A stretch of 64,000 nucleotides of DNA from Caryophanales bacterium UBA6259 (GCA_002441135.1 DJVJ01000006.1:8918-72917); one strand, 5' to 3'; counted from the first letter of the stretch, positions 9,704-18,730 are shown. A program made the numbers and translations. The notes: generated by a model not told the origin, from the sequence alone.

Positions 9704-11113
9704 ATGAATGATAAGCTGTGGGGAGGCCGTTTCACCAAGGCAACCAATCAATTGGTAGAGGAATATACGGCATCCATCCCTTTTGATTACCTTTTAGCAG
9801 ATGAAGATATTCAAGGTAGTATGGCACATGCAAAAATGCTTGGTGCAAAGGGGATTATCTCTTTAGAGGATATGAACCTGATATTAGTAGGATTACAGGA
9901 AATCCAAGAGGAAATTGAAAAAGGAGAGTTTACTTTTTCTATAGCTTTAGAGGATATCCATATGAACATCGAAAAAAGATTAATTGAAAAGATTGGACCT
10001 GCTGGTGGTAGACTTCATACTGGAAGAAGTAGAAATGACCAAGTAGCTTTAGATATGCATTTATATTTAAAAAAATGGGTAAAGGAATTATCTACAACAC
10101 TTTCCTCTGTGATTGAGGTTTTCATTAATAAAGCAGAGGAAAATCTGGAGGTAATCTTTCCGGGTTATACTCATTTACAACGAGCACAGCCGATTCTTTT
10201 TTCCCATCATATGATGGCCTATGCGTTTATGTTTCTTCGGGATTTAGAACGATTAAACGATAGCTGGAAACGGATTGATTTACTTCCCCTTGGTGCAGGA
10301 GCACTTGCTGGTACTACTTTTCCGATTGATCGAAAAATGGTGGCAGAGGAGCTTGGCTTTCAAGGAATGTATAGCAATAGTTTAGACGCAGTAAGTGATC
10401 GAGATTATATTATTGAGTTCTTATCCAATGCATCCTTAATGATGATGCATTTATCTAGGCTTTCTGAGGAATTAATTATTTGGTCCAGCAGTGAGTTTCA
10501 ATTTATTGAGCTAGATGATGCCTTTTGTACAGGTAGTAGTATTATGCCACAAAAGAAAAATCCTGATGTAGCAGAACTGCTAAGAGGAAAAACAGGCCGT
10601 GTGTATGGTCATTTAGTTGGATTGCTCACTACCTTAAAGGGACTGCCCTTAGCATACAATAAAGATATGCAAGAGGATAAGGAAGGGATGCTAGATACCG
10701 TGAAAACCTTGGCTGGTGCATTACAGCTAGTAGGGCCAATGATTGAGACGATGAAAGTCAACAAGGATAAAATGGCCAAGGCAGTAAGAGAGGATTTCTC
10801 TAATGCTACTGATTATGCAGATTATCTAGTGACTAAAGGTGTTCCATTTCGTGAAGCACATGAAATCGTTGGAAAAACGGTATTATATTGTATTGAAAAA
10901 AAGAAATATTTACTCGATTTGATGATCGAAGAATATAAACAGTTTTCCCCATTAGTAGAGTCAGATATCTATGAGAAGCTACAGCCATGGCAGGTGGTTA
11001 ATGCTAGACAATCGCATGGTGGTACTAGCAAAGAGGCCGTTCTTACTTCTATAATGGAAGGAAAAGAAAAACTAGCTTTTCTTCAGCAATATATTCAAGT
11101 TAATATGAAGTAA
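9704..11113 (+). CDS. argH: Argininosuccinate lyase ArgH
   Basis: ArgH splits argininosuccinate into arginine and fumarate, the last step of the pathway. The protein is 469 aa, normal length, with the fumarase/aspartase superfamily signature GSSIMPQKKNPD, an N-terminal KLWGGRF and HTGRSRNDQVALD. The ATG has AGGGGGT upstream. It is co-transcribed with argG. A short tandem repeat begins at the stop codon and a terminator follows at 11208-11252. Confidence 0.96.
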   Translation: MNDKLWGGRFTKATNQLVEEYTASIPFDYLLADEDIQGSMAHAKMLGAKGIISLEDMNLILVGLQEIQEEIEKGEFTFSIALEDIHMNIEKRLIEKIGPAGGRLHTGRSRNDQVALDMHLYLKKWVKELSTTLSSVIEVFINKAEENLEVIFPGYTHLQRAQPILFSHHMMAYAFMFLRDLERLNDSWKRIDLLPLGAGALAGTTFPIDRKMVAEELGFQGMYSNSLDAVSDRDYIIEFLSNASLMMMHLSRLSEELIIWSSSEFQFIELDDAFCTGSSIMPQKKNPDVAELLRGKTGRVYGHLVGLLTTLKGLPLAYNKDMQEDKEGMLDTVKTLAGALQLVGPMIETMKVNKDKMAKAVREDFSNATDYADYLVTKGVPFREAHEIVGKTVLYCIEKKKYLLDLMIEEYKQFSPLVESDIYEKLQPWQVVNARQSHGGTSKEAVLTSIMEGKEKLAFLQQYIQVNMK

Positions 11114-11160
11114 GTAGTAAGTAGTAAGTAGCAATAGTAAGTAACAATAGTAAGTAACAA
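11111..11160 (+). repeat. Short tandem repeats after argH
   Basis: Beginning at the argH stop codon, TAAGTAG is repeated three times and runs into a 13-base unit (TAAGTARCAATAG type) repeated about three times. Like the repeat at 3200-3239, it lies immediately downstream of an arg gene. No coding or structural role is visible. Confidence 0.8.
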
Positions 11161-11207
11161 TTAACAAATTATAAAGGTAAATAAAATAAACCGCAGAAAA
11201 AATAAAC

Positions 11208-11252
11208 AACTATTGAGTAAGGATACCCCTCCCACTGCTCAATAGTTTTTTT
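11208..11252 (+). terminator. Rho-independent terminator of argGH
   Basis: A perfect 10-bp stem, AACTATTGAG (11208-11217) with CTCAATAGTT (11238-11247), has a 20-base loop and a run of T residues to 11252. It closes the argG-argH transcript. Confidence 0.85.
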
Positions 11253-11320
11253 GCGTTTGGAATTTTTCTATTAAATAATTTCTGAAAATTAGGACAACCT
11301 TTATCTTCGGTTTCATCAAG

Positions 11321-11420
11321 ACTCCCTCTTCAACACCGTAAGAGGGAGTTGATTCAATCCTCGAAATAAGTCTCGCTAAATTCAGGTGGAGTTAAAATTC
11401 CATCTGAATAAAGTCTCGCT
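11321..11420. repeat. Two hairpins, the second flanked by direct repeats
   Basis: First, a perfect 10-bp inverted repeat: ACTCCCTCTT (11321-11330) and AAGAGGGAGT (11340-11349). Second, a hairpin with arms 11380-11390 (ATTCAGGTGGA) and 11399-11409 (TCCATCTGAAT), bordered by AAGTCTCGCT at 11368-11377 and AAAGTCTCGCT at 11410-11420. The flanking repeat resembles AAAGTTTCGCT around the hairpin upstream of argG. Apart from the listed repeats, hairpins and terminator, the 11114-11537 gap shows nothing else. Confidence 0.55.
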
Positions 11421-11537
11421 TTATCGTTTTAAATGTCTGATACTGAAACTTGTTATAGTAAATTATAAAAATATTCTGTATAATAGGAATACATAGGAAA
11501 TAGTTTTTATACAAATAGTAAAAAAGGGGGATTTTTT

Positions 11538-11876
11538 ATGGGGAATGATTTTGATAAGAAGAAAAGTAAGCTATCAAGCTTCGCTCCTATTGTCTATTTA
11601 ACATTAGCCATCGCATTTTTTGCTGAATGGTGGTATTTTAGTGCGGAACGAACAAAGCATTTTGATTTAAATTCCAATATGAAAATTACTCATGAAGAGT
11701 TAATCGAATTATTAAGCAGTAATTCAACAAAGTTTTTTACGGTCACTGGAATCATTTTTGTTATTTTTATCACTTATTTTATTGCAAGTACGATCAGTCA
11801 AAGACGTTTCCGTAAAGAACAGGAAAAATTCTTCAAAGAAGCAATGATGGCGAGCGGAAATTATTACGAAGGTTAA
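11538..11876 (+). CDS. Hypothetical membrane protein with two predicted helices
   Basis: I do not recognise this 112-aa protein. It has a charged lysine-rich N-terminus, a hydrophobic segment at about residues 15-33 (FAPIVYLTLAIAFFAEWWYF), a polar middle of about 35 residues, a second hydrophobic segment at about 65-88, and a basic/acidic C-terminal tail. That suggests a two-helix membrane protein with a short extracytoplasmic loop. AAAGGGGG lies upstream of the ATG. It appears to be a single-gene unit, since it is followed by a terminator. No function can be assigned from the neighbours. Confidence 0.8.
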   Translation: MGNDFDKKKSKLSSFAPIVYLTLAIAFFAEWWYFSAERTKHFDLNSNMKITHEELIELLSSNSTKFFTVTGIIFVIFITYFIASTISQRRFRKEQEKFFKEAMMASGNYYEG

Positions 11877-11891
11877 ATATAGGGATTTAAG

Positions 11892-11924
11892 AACTAGCTC
11901 TAGGTCTTTAGGGCTAGTTTTTTT
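11892..11924 (+). terminator. Rho-independent terminator
   Basis: AACTAGCTC (11892-11900) pairs with GGGCTAGTT (11911-11919), followed by T residues to 11924. It lies 16 bases after the small membrane-protein gene. Confidence 0.8.
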
Positions 11925-12046
11925 GATGAATTTTTGAAATTTTTTTACAGTAAAGGAAATTGTGGCATATTGTAGAATGTATTACAGGTTCAGATTTATA
12001 TTTACGAAATCAGTAGGACCAAAAACGGGGAGTGTGTAGGGGAAAA

Positions 12047-13741
12047 ATGAAGTGGTTTAAGGGGAGAAAAGAAAGAGAGACGTCAATCGAAGATTTAGAA
12101 CTTGAAGGTAATGAGTTACTTAAAGAGGTAGAGGATAAGGTGAAATATATTAATCTGCCATTAAAAAATGACTGGATTGAACAGTTTAATCGATTAATTT
12201 TGGAACAGAGAGAAACTATTGAAGAACAGCTTGTGAAAAAGATAGAGAATGTCACGGTTGGAATCAATAAAGAAGAATGGAAGCTAAAAATTAATCAATT
12301 TATTACACATCTTGTTAAAAAAGATAAGGTAAATTTTTTACAGAATCAAAAACCAATTGTTCAGTTATTGCTTGATTCTAAAATGCAGCCTGAATTATTA
12401 ATGGGTGCAGGAGAAATTGTACTGGATCATGTGATTGATTCTTTAATAAAAAACTCAAATTGGAGTAAGGAAAGCCAAAAAATAAAGTTCTTCCAAAAGT
12501 GGATGATGCTTCATCAGATGACTTGGATTGAATTGTATACAAAAGAAGTGGTAACGACATTTTCCCATGGTATTTCAGAGCTTGTATTCTATAATGCCCA
12601 AATTGATCAGGTAAAGGATCTTCTAACATCTCTGGATCACCAGTTGAATTTCTCTAAAGACATTCAGCATATGGTGAAGGAGGTCAATAAATCCTTTGAA
12701 GAAGTGGCTAGTGCATCTAATTCCGCGGCTGATTTTACAGCACAATCCGTAAATGAAGTAAGATCGGGACAAAAGGTGATTAATGAGGCACTTCAAGAGA
12801 TGGGTACACTTGATGATACCTATAACAGGATGATTGAAGGAATGAATGAGTTCAGTCAAAAGATCCATGATATGCAATCCATGGTAGACTTAATTAGAGA
12901 TATTGCTGACCAAACCAATCTACTTGCTTTAAATGCAAACATTGAGGCTGCAAGAGCTGGGGAGCAAGGACTAGGATTTGCTGTAGTGGCACAAGAGGTT
13001 AGAAAGCTTTCAGAGACATCCCGTACCTCAGTTGATAAAATTTCGGAGATGATGGACGGTTTAACCAAAGAATCTGAGAGAATGAAAGATTGGATGAAGC
13101 AAACAGGTGATGTTGTTCATAAAGGGGTTTATGAATCCACTCAAGCAAGTAGTCAATTGGAAACAATGGTGACAAAAATTAACCAAATTAATGTGTCAAT
13201 TAATGAAATTGCTGCTGCAAATGAAGAACAATCTGCATCTATTCAGCAGGTTGCTGATCAAAATGAAAAAATTGTTCTATTAGCAAATGATGGACGAGAT
13301 AAAGGGGTTTCAACAGGGAAGGCCATCTATCAACTAAGCTTAATGTCGCAAGAACTACGAAAAAGTATTGATCAAATTGGAATAAAGGTAACAGAAAAAG
13401 AGCTATTGAATTTAGCGAAAACAGATCACCTGTTATGGAAGTGGAGAATATATAACATGCTTTTAGGCTATGAGGTGGTGGATGCTCATTCGATTCAAAA
13501 TGAACAAGAATGTCGCTTAGGTAAGTGGTATTATAATGAAGGAAGAGCTTATCAGCATTTAGAGATTTATCGACAAATGGAGCATCCTCATCAGATGGTT
13601 CATTTAACAGCAAGGCAAGCAGCGGAAGCATATGCTAGAAAAGATATTGCGATGGCAGAGGCAAAATTGCAAGAGCTAGAGAAGTATTCGACAGAGATTA
13701 TTAATCTACTCGATACCATTCAAAATACAATTAAAGAGTAA
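12047..13741 (+). CDS. Soluble methyl-accepting chemotaxis protein with C-terminal CZB domain
   Basis: A 564-aa chemoreceptor without transmembrane segments, so probably cytoplasmic. Residues about 1-190 form a helical sensor region that aligns loosely with the HemAT globin domain but lacks its proximal histidine. Residues about 200-450 are the MCP signalling domain, with the tip ADQTNLLALNANIEAARAGE and VAQEVRKLSE. The last 100 residues look like a CZB (chemoreceptor zinc-binding) domain: DHLLWKW, ECRLGKWYYNEG and HPHQMVH supply the His/Cys ligands. Start: ATG 12047, after AGGGGA; an upstream GTG at 12032 has poorer spacing. It probably signals to CheA/CheW encoded elsewhere. The ligand is unknown. 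Confidence 0.92.
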   Translation: MKWFKGRKERETSIEDLELEGNELLKEVEDKVKYINLPLKNDWIEQFNRLILEQRETIEEQLVKKIENVTVGINKEEWKLKINQFITHLVKKDKVNFLQNQKPIVQLLLDSKMQPELLMGAGEIVLDHVIDSLIKNSNWSKESQKIKFFQKWMMLHQMTWIELYTKEVVTTFSHGISELVFYNAQIDQVKDLLTSLDHQLNFSKDIQHMVKEVNKSFEEVASASNSAADFTAQSVNEVRSGQKVINEALQEMGTLDDTYNRMIEGMNEFSQKIHDMQSMVDLIRDIADQTNLLALNANIEAARAGEQGLGFAVVAQEVRKLSETSRTSVDKISEMMDGLTKESERMKDWMKQTGDVVHKGVYESTQASSQLETMVTKINQINVSINEIAAANEEQSASIQQVADQNEKIVLLANDGRDKGVSTGKAIYQLSLMSQELRKSIDQIGIKVTEKELLNLAKTDHLLWKWRIYNMLLGYEVVDAHSIQNEQECRLGKWYYNEGRAYQHLEIYRQMEHPHQMVHLTARQAAEAYARKDIAMAEAKLQELEKYSTEIINLLDTIQNTIKE

Positions 13742-13775
13742 AAATATTTTTTAAAAATAAATATCTTAACCAATT

Positions 13776-13810
13776 ACCGATGTTTAAAACACATCGGTTT
13801 TATTTTTTTA
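13776..13810 (+). terminator. Rho-independent terminator after the chemoreceptor
   Basis: ACCGATGT (13776-13783) pairs with ACATCGGT (13791-13798) across a 7-base loop and is followed by a T-rich run. The convergent small gene ends at 13812. Confidence 0.85.
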
Positions 13811-13811
13811 T

Positions 13812-13976
13812 CTAGTATTTCTCATCAGGATCATTAATTTTCTCATTTCTTAGCATTTGAGCAAAATCTTCAATTGTTTTGTCGAGTAATGGTCCTTTGT
13901 TATTTGAAAACAGACTTCTTTTTTCTTTTCTTAATATCTGCAAGATTAACTCTTTTTGTTGTCTAGATAATAGCAT
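13812..13976 (-). CDS. Small hypothetical protein (54 aa)
   Basis: A short reverse-strand gene starting at the ATG complementary to 13974-13976, preceded by a near-perfect ribosome-binding site (AAGGAGGAGAG). The product is charged, helical and soluble (MLLSRQQKELILQILRKE...), with no signal peptide or membrane segment. I do not recognise the family. A hairpin-forming 34-base element sits directly upstream of the ribosome-binding site, and a near-identical sequence lies upstream of the gene ending at 25992. The strong ribosome-binding site is the main reason to call it real. Confidence 0.65.
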   Translation of the reverse strand: MLLSRQQKELILQILRKEKRSLFSNNKGPLLDKTIEDFAQMLRNEKINDPDEKY

Positions 13977-14360
13977 TTTTTCTCTCCTCCTTAAAAGGCT
14001 TGGCAAAAGCTAAGCTTTTCTAATCTAAGTTTATTCTACCCTTGGAAACGACAAAAGAAAAGAATACGTTACTATATAATGATTATTATTTTACTTTTTT
14101 CAACAAGATTTTCCTGGGAAATACTATTTTCTACATTAAATGATATAGCAAAATGGAGGTATCATGAGAATTAAGTAGAAAAAATGGATTTTTAGGTGGA
14201 AAAAGTGTCGTAATTAGTAAAATTTACACCTAAAAACAATAATTTCATAGAAAAAAGAAAAGGATTTAACGTTTTTTTGTCGAAGGGTTATGATAGACTT
14301 TTAGCATACAATGAATATAAGTTCAACATAGAAATTCAACAAGGAAGAGAAGTGAGAAAA
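13977..14360. other. Gene-free region between the 54-aa gene and ftsE
   Basis: Besides the hairpin element at 13991-14024, this divergent AT-rich region holds a perfect 10-bp inverted repeat, TTTTTAGGTG at 14189-14198 and CACCTAAAAA at 14227-14236, 28 bases apart. It may be an operator pair or a weak hairpin. No strong promoter could be assigned with confidence. Confidence 0.5.
13991..14024. repeat. Hairpin element, copy A (AAAAGGCTTGGC family)
   Basis: TTAAAAGGCTTGGC, an A-rich loop, then GCTAAGCTTTTCTAAT forms an imperfect hairpin. Its reverse complement recurs at 27557-27589 with one gap and one mismatch. Both copies lie about 10 bases upstream of a ribosome-binding site of a reverse-strand gene. 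Confidence 0.6.
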
Positions 14361-15047
14361 ATGATTGAAATGTTTGATGTGTGGAAAAAGTATTCAAATG
14401 GAGTTTTTGCTCTTCAGGGAGTTAATATAACCATTGATAAAGGTGAATTTGTATATGTGGTTGGCCCAAGTGGTGCTGGTAAATCAACGTTTATTAAATT
14501 AATGTATCGTGAAGAACGACCAACAAAAGGGCAAATCTTCTTAAATGGGTTTAATGTTGAACGACTAAAAGAAAAACAAATTCCTATGATTCGTAGAAGT
14601 ATTGGAGTAGTATTTCAGGATTATCGTTTACTTCCAAACTTGTCTGTTTTTGAAAATGTTGCTTTTGCAATGGAAGTAATCGAAGCTCCTAAAAAGTTGA
14701 TTAAGAAAAGAGTTCCAGAAGTTTTAGAGCTTGTTGGGTTAAAGGATAAGATAACAAGCATGCCAAATCAACTGTCTGGTGGAGAACAACAAAGGGTTTC
14801 TCTAGCAAGGGCACTAATTAATAGTCCATCTATTATTATTGCGGACGAGCCTACGGGAAACTTAGATCCAGACACCTCTTATGAAATCATGGAGCTTTTT
14901 GAGAAGGTTAATTATAAAGGAACTACCATTGTAATGGCCACTCATAATCGTGAAATTGTGAATAACATGAAAAAGCGAGTTGTGGCAATAGAAGGTGGAA
15001 AAGTGGTAAGGGATGTACAGCGAGGTGATTACGGCTATGAAAATTAA
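14361..15047 (+). CDS. ftsE: Cell-division ABC transporter ATPase FtsE
   Basis: FtsE is the ATPase of the FtsEX complex, which controls a peptidoglycan hydrolase at the membrane rather than transporting a solute. The 228-aa length from the ATG at 14361 matches the family exactly. Walker A is GPSGAGKST (about residue 35), the signature is LSGGEQQRVSLARAL and Walker B is IIIADEPTGNLD. An in-frame upstream TTG would add 28 unrelated residues and is rejected. It overlaps ftsX by 11 bases. The next gene encodes a coiled-coil murein hydrolase of the type FtsEX activates. Confidence 0.96.
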   Translation: MIEMFDVWKKYSNGVFALQGVNITIDKGEFVYVVGPSGAGKSTFIKLMYREERPTKGQIFLNGFNVERLKEKQIPMIRRSIGVVFQDYRLLPNLSVFENVAFAMEVIEAPKKLIKKRVPEVLELVGLKDKITSMPNQLSGGEQQRVSLARALINSPSIIIADEPTGNLDPDTSYEIMELFEKVNYKGTTIVMATHNREIVNNMKKRVVAIEGGKVVRDVQRGDYGYEN

Positions 15048-15930
15048 TACATTAGGAAGACATTTTAAAGAAGGATTAAAAAATATTGCCCGTAATGGCT
15101 GGATGACTCTTGCTTCTGTAAGTGCGGTAATGATTACTTTGTTAATTTTGGGTGTGTTTATATTACTAGCAATGAATGTAGAGCACATGGCTAATGTCAT
15201 TGAAAATCAGGTAGAGATATCTGTTGCACTAGATTTAGGTATTGAGGAAGAGGAAATCTCTCAACTTGAAAAAGAGATTCGTACAATGGACGGAGTCAAA
15301 TCCGTTGTTTTTGTCTCTAAGGAAGAAGGACTTGAACAGTTAAAAGAGCGTTTTGGTAAGGATGCTTATCTACTAGAAGGATTAGAGGAAGAAAATCCTT
15401 TAAATGATATATTCTTAGTACAAGCCTTTGAACCTCAAAAAACAGGAGTCGTTGCAGATCAAATTGCAAAACTAAGCAAGGTAGAAGAGGTTGATTATGG
15501 TAAGGGAACCGTAGAGAAGTTGTTTATGGTAACCAATTGGGTTAGAAATATTGGTCTTGTTTTTATCCTTGGACTTGCCTTTACAGCCATGTTTCTAATC
15601 GCTAATACGATTAAAATCACGATTTATGCTCGAAGACGAGAAATTGAAATTATGAAGCTTGTTGGAGCAACCAATTGGTTTATCCGTTGGCCGTTTTTTG
15701 TTGAAGGGTTCCTATTAGGTGTTATTGGTTCAATCCTTCCTATTATTCTATTAATTGTTGGCTATCAAGCTTTACTAGATAACTTAACTACTAGTCTTAC
15801 AATCTCCTTTTTAGAGTTTTTGCCACTTTATCCTTTAGCTTACCAAATTTCTTTATTGCTAATGGGAATTGGGGCGTTTATAGGTGTTTGGGGTAGTATG
15901 ATGTCCGTAAGACGTTTTTTAAAGGTATAA
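15037..15930 (+). CDS. ftsX: Cell-division membrane protein FtsX
   Basis: FtsX is the four-helix membrane partner of FtsE and links ATP hydrolysis to activation of an extracellular murein hydrolase. The 297-aa protein has a helix at about residues 20-42, a large extracellular loop (about 43-165, PCAP-type) and three C-terminal helices with the cytoplasmic ARRREIEIMKLVGATNW loop typical of FtsX/MacB permeases. The start at 15037 has AGGTGA upstream; a longer frame opening at 15013 lacks family similarity. It is translationally coupled to ftsE. Confidence 0.95.
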   Translation: MKINTLGRHFKEGLKNIARNGWMTLASVSAVMITLLILGVFILLAMNVEHMANVIENQVEISVALDLGIEEEEISQLEKEIRTMDGVKSVVFVSKEEGLEQLKERFGKDAYLLEGLEEENPLNDIFLVQAFEPQKTGVVADQIAKLSKVEEVDYGKGTVEKLFMVTNWVRNIGLVFILGLAFTAMFLIANTIKITIYARRREIEIMKLVGATNWFIRWPFFVEGFLLGVIGSILPIILLIVGYQALLDNLTTSLTISFLEFLPLYPLAYQISLLLMGIGAFIGVWGSMMSVRRFLKV

Positions 15931-15981
15931 GGTATAACTTGTTCAATAAAGAAGCTTGGTTAAGGGAGATGGGATGAGAAA

Positions 15982-17178
15982 ATGGAAAAAAAGAAATGGG
16001 TATCACTCGTAATCGCCTTTACTTTGTTGTTTACCTTTGTTTCGCCAATTATGATTACCAAAGCGGAAACGGAGCTAGAAAAAATTGATCGTCAGTTAAA
16101 AGCGATTCAACAACAAAAGCAAGATGCAGCGAACAAATACAAAAATATTGATAGCCAAATAAAAAATGCGAAGTACCAACAAAAGGTTGCAGAAAGCACA
16201 CTAAAATCACTAACCGCTCAAATTGACCAAAAGGAAAAAGAGCTATTTCAATTAGAGGGGAAAATTGAAGTAGTTTCAAAACAAGCGAAGGATGCAGCTG
16301 TTCAATTAGAGGAAGCAACCACTCGAGTAGAAGAACGTGATGAGCTACTAAAAACTAGATTGCGTCTAATGTACCGTAAAGGGGACGTTCAATATTTAGA
16401 GGTGCTACTAGGATCAAATGGTTTTTCTGATTTTATTCAACGATTTGATGCATTGCAAAAAATACTAGAGTCAGACAAAAAAATACTAGAGGACAATATT
16501 AAAGATAAAAATATTATTGTAGAAAAGAAAAAAGAAATTGATCAGTCCTTAGCAAAGCTTGAGGGACTATTTGCTGAAGCAGAGCAGTTAAAAGCAAGTC
16601 TAATAGCGAATAAGGAAAAGCAAAAAGTAACAATTGCTTCACTTCAACAAAAACAACAAGATTTACTTGAGTTTAAAGAAGAGGAAGAAAGAGTGTTAAT
16701 GGAGCTTGCAGCTAAAGAATCAAAACTGATGCAAGCCAAATATTCACTAAAATATAGCGGTGGAAAATTTGCATGGCCAGTTCCAGCAAGTACGCGTATT
16801 ACCTCAGATTATGGATATAGAATTGATCCTATTAATGGTAGAGCAGCAGGTCATAATGGACTAGATATTGGACGAGCTCCAGGAACGTCTACTTTACTGG
16901 GTGCAGATATTGTAGCTGCTGCAGATGGGGTTGTTATCGTAGCCTCCTATGTTAATGGTTTTGGAAATACGGTAATGATTGACCATGGTAGTGGCATTTG
17001 GACCATTTATGGCCATATTCGTAATGGTGGAATCTTTGTAAATAAATATCAAGAGGTAAAAAAGGGGCAGAAGATTGCTGAAGTTGGTTCAACAGGACGT
17101 TCAACAGGACCACATCTTCATTTTCAGGTGAATAAGGATGGTAAACCGACAAATCCTTGGAACTACTTAGGTAAATAA
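15982..17178 (+). CDS. Secreted coiled-coil M23 peptidase (FtsEX-linked murein hydrolase)
   Basis: A 398-aa secreted protein: signal peptide at residues 1-28 (cleavage near TKAETE), a long coiled coil at about 30-255 rich in Lys, Glu and Gln, and a C-terminal LytM/M23 domain. The zinc-site motifs are intact: GHNGLDIG, HGSGIWTIYGH and GPHLHFQV (HxH). Coiled-coil M23 or CHAP proteins (PcsB, CwlO, EnvC) act with FtsEX, and ftsEX lie directly upstream, so it is probably the hydrolase or activator controlled by FtsEX. Because all zinc ligands are present, it should be an active endopeptidase rather than an EnvC-like activator. Confidence 0.92.
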   Translation: MEKKKWVSLVIAFTLLFTFVSPIMITKAETELEKIDRQLKAIQQQKQDAANKYKNIDSQIKNAKYQQKVAESTLKSLTAQIDQKEKELFQLEGKIEVVSKQAKDAAVQLEEATTRVEERDELLKTRLRLMYRKGDVQYLEVLLGSNGFSDFIQRFDALQKILESDKKILEDNIKDKNIIVEKKKEIDQSLAKLEGLFAEAEQLKASLIANKEKQKVTIASLQQKQQDLLEFKEEEERVLMELAAKESKLMQAKYSLKYSGGKFAWPVPASTRITSDYGYRIDPINGRAAGHNGLDIGRAPGTSTLLGADIVAAADGVVIVASYVNGFGNTVMIDHGSGIWTIYGHIRNGGIFVNKYQEVKKGQKIAEVGSTGRSTGPHLHFQVNKDGKPTNPWNYLGK

Positions 17179-17257
17179 TTTTTCATATTTTGTACATGCC
17201 CATCATATAATGGTACAGTGAGAGCTTCTTATTTAATAGAAAAGGTGGTGCGTGAAT

Positions 17258-18730
17258 GTGATGCTAAGGGGCCGTACAGTAGGAATAATCGTAGTAATTG
17301 TAGCATTAGTAAGTAGTTTATTTACTGCAACAATAATAGGTGGAAATGAATGGATTGGCTCTTTAATCAAAGAGGATAGCACAACTCCACCAGCAGATTC
17401 GCAGAATAAAGCAGCAGAAAATGTTCCAAAAGATATGGAAAAATTGTTGGAAGCATATCAAATTATTTATAATTCATCTGTGGAGGAACAAAATACTCAA
17501 ACCTTAATTGATGGAGCAATTCGTGGAATGGTGGAAACGTTAGAGGATCCGCATTCTACTTACATGACTGCGGATGAAGCAAAGGATTTTTTTGGTACCT
17601 TGGATTCCTCCTTTGAGGGAATTGGTGCCGAGGTAACGATTGAGAATGGGAAGATTACCGTAATCGCACCAATAAAGGGAAGTCCTTCTGAAAAAGCAGG
17701 AATTCGCCCTAGAGACCAAATTATTGAAGTGGATGGAAAATCGTTAGAAGGATTTAGCTTGTTTGAAGCGGTAAAATTGATTCGTGGTCCAAAGGGAACA
17801 AAGGTCATCCTCAAAGTGGAACGTCCGGGAGTAAATACACCACTTACGATTTCTGTGGTTAGGGATGAGATTCCAATTGAGACTATTCATATGAGTACCA
17901 TTAAAACCTCAAAGGGATTGGTTGGTAAAATAGAAATCAGTAATTTTGCAGAAGAAACAGCAAAGGACTTCGAAAAAGCATTACTAGATTTAGAAAAACA
18001 AAACATCAAAGGATTAATTATTGATGTTCGAGGTAATCCTGGTGGATATTTGCAAAGTGTATTAAAGATTGGGAATTTAGTTATCCCAAATAAAGGAATC
18101 ATCTTACAAGTAGAGGATCGTTCTGGAAAGCGACAGCAGTATAAATCGGAAATGGAAGTTTCTTCTAAATATCCGATTGTAACTATAATTAATAATGGTA
18201 GTGCAAGCGCATCAGAGATATTAGCTGGTGCTCTACAGGAAAGTGCAAAGTATCCAGTTGTTGGTGATACCAGCTACGGAAAAGGAACGGTTCAGAATCC
18301 GTTTGAATTAAAAGATAGTAGTAGTTTAAAACTTACTGTTGCTAAATGGTTAACCCCTGATGGAAACTGGATTCATAAAAAAGGGGTAGTACCAGACGTT
18401 CAAATTTCACAACCTGATTATTTTCATGCAATGCCTTTTTCTAATGATGTGAAACTAAGCAAGGATATGAATTCAGCGGATATAAAAAATCTTCAATTAA
18501 TTTTATCTGGATTAGGCTATAAGCCTGGTCGGATGGATGGTTACTTTGATGAAACTACTGAACTAGCTGTACGTACCTTCCAAAAAACACATGGTTTAGA
18601 GGTAACAGGTATCGTTGAATTGAAAACAGCAGCAATGCTTCAAGAAAAGATCATTGAGAAAATTAAAAGTCCTGAAAGTGACTTACAGCTGCGAGCTGCA
18701 ATAGATACCATCGTTAAAATAATTAAATAG
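17258..18730 (+). CDS. ctpB: S41 carboxyl-terminal processing protease with PDZ and peptidoglycan-binding domains
   Basis: A 490-aa membrane-anchored protease of the CtpA/CtpB (Tsp) family. It has an N-terminal signal anchor (about residues 8-28), a PDZ domain (about 100-185, including GSPSEKAGIRPRDQII), the S41 catalytic domain with the Ser in NNGSASASEILAG and the Lys in YGKGTVQ, and a C-terminal peptidoglycan-binding motif (GYKPGRMDGYFDETTE). In B. subtilis CtpB cleaves SpoIVFA during sporulation and lies near ftsEX and minJ, as here. Start: GTG at 17258, 9 bases after AGGTGG; GTG 17252 and ATG 17261 are alternatives. Confidence 0.92.
   Translation: MMLRGRTVGIIVVIVALVSSLFTATIIGGNEWIGSLIKEDSTTPPADSQNKAAENVPKDMEKLLEAYQIIYNSSVEEQNTQTLIDGAIRGMVETLEDPHSTYMTADEAKDFFGTLDSSFEGIGAEVTIENGKITVIAPIKGSPSEKAGIRPRDQIIEVDGKSLEGFSLFEAVKLIRGPKGTKVILKVERPGVNTPLTISVVRDEIPIETIHMSTIKTSKGLVGKIEISNFAEETAKDFEKALLDLEKQNIKGLIIDVRGNPGGYLQSVLKIGNLVIPNKGIILQVEDRSGKRQQYKSEMEVSSKYPIVTIINNGSASASEILAGALQESAKYPVVGDTSYGKGTVQNPFELKDSSSLKLTVAKWLTPDGNWIHKKGVVPDVQISQPDYFHAMPFSNDVKLSKDMNSADIKNLQLILSGLGYKPGRMDGYFDETTELAVRTFQKTHGLEVTGIVELKTAAMLQEKIIEKIKSPESDLQLRAAIDTIVKIIK

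Noticed and set aside
11985..12046. A SigD-type flagellar promoter before the chemoreceptor gene
   Set aside because: A TAAA is present but no GCCGATAT-like -10 follows at the right spacing.
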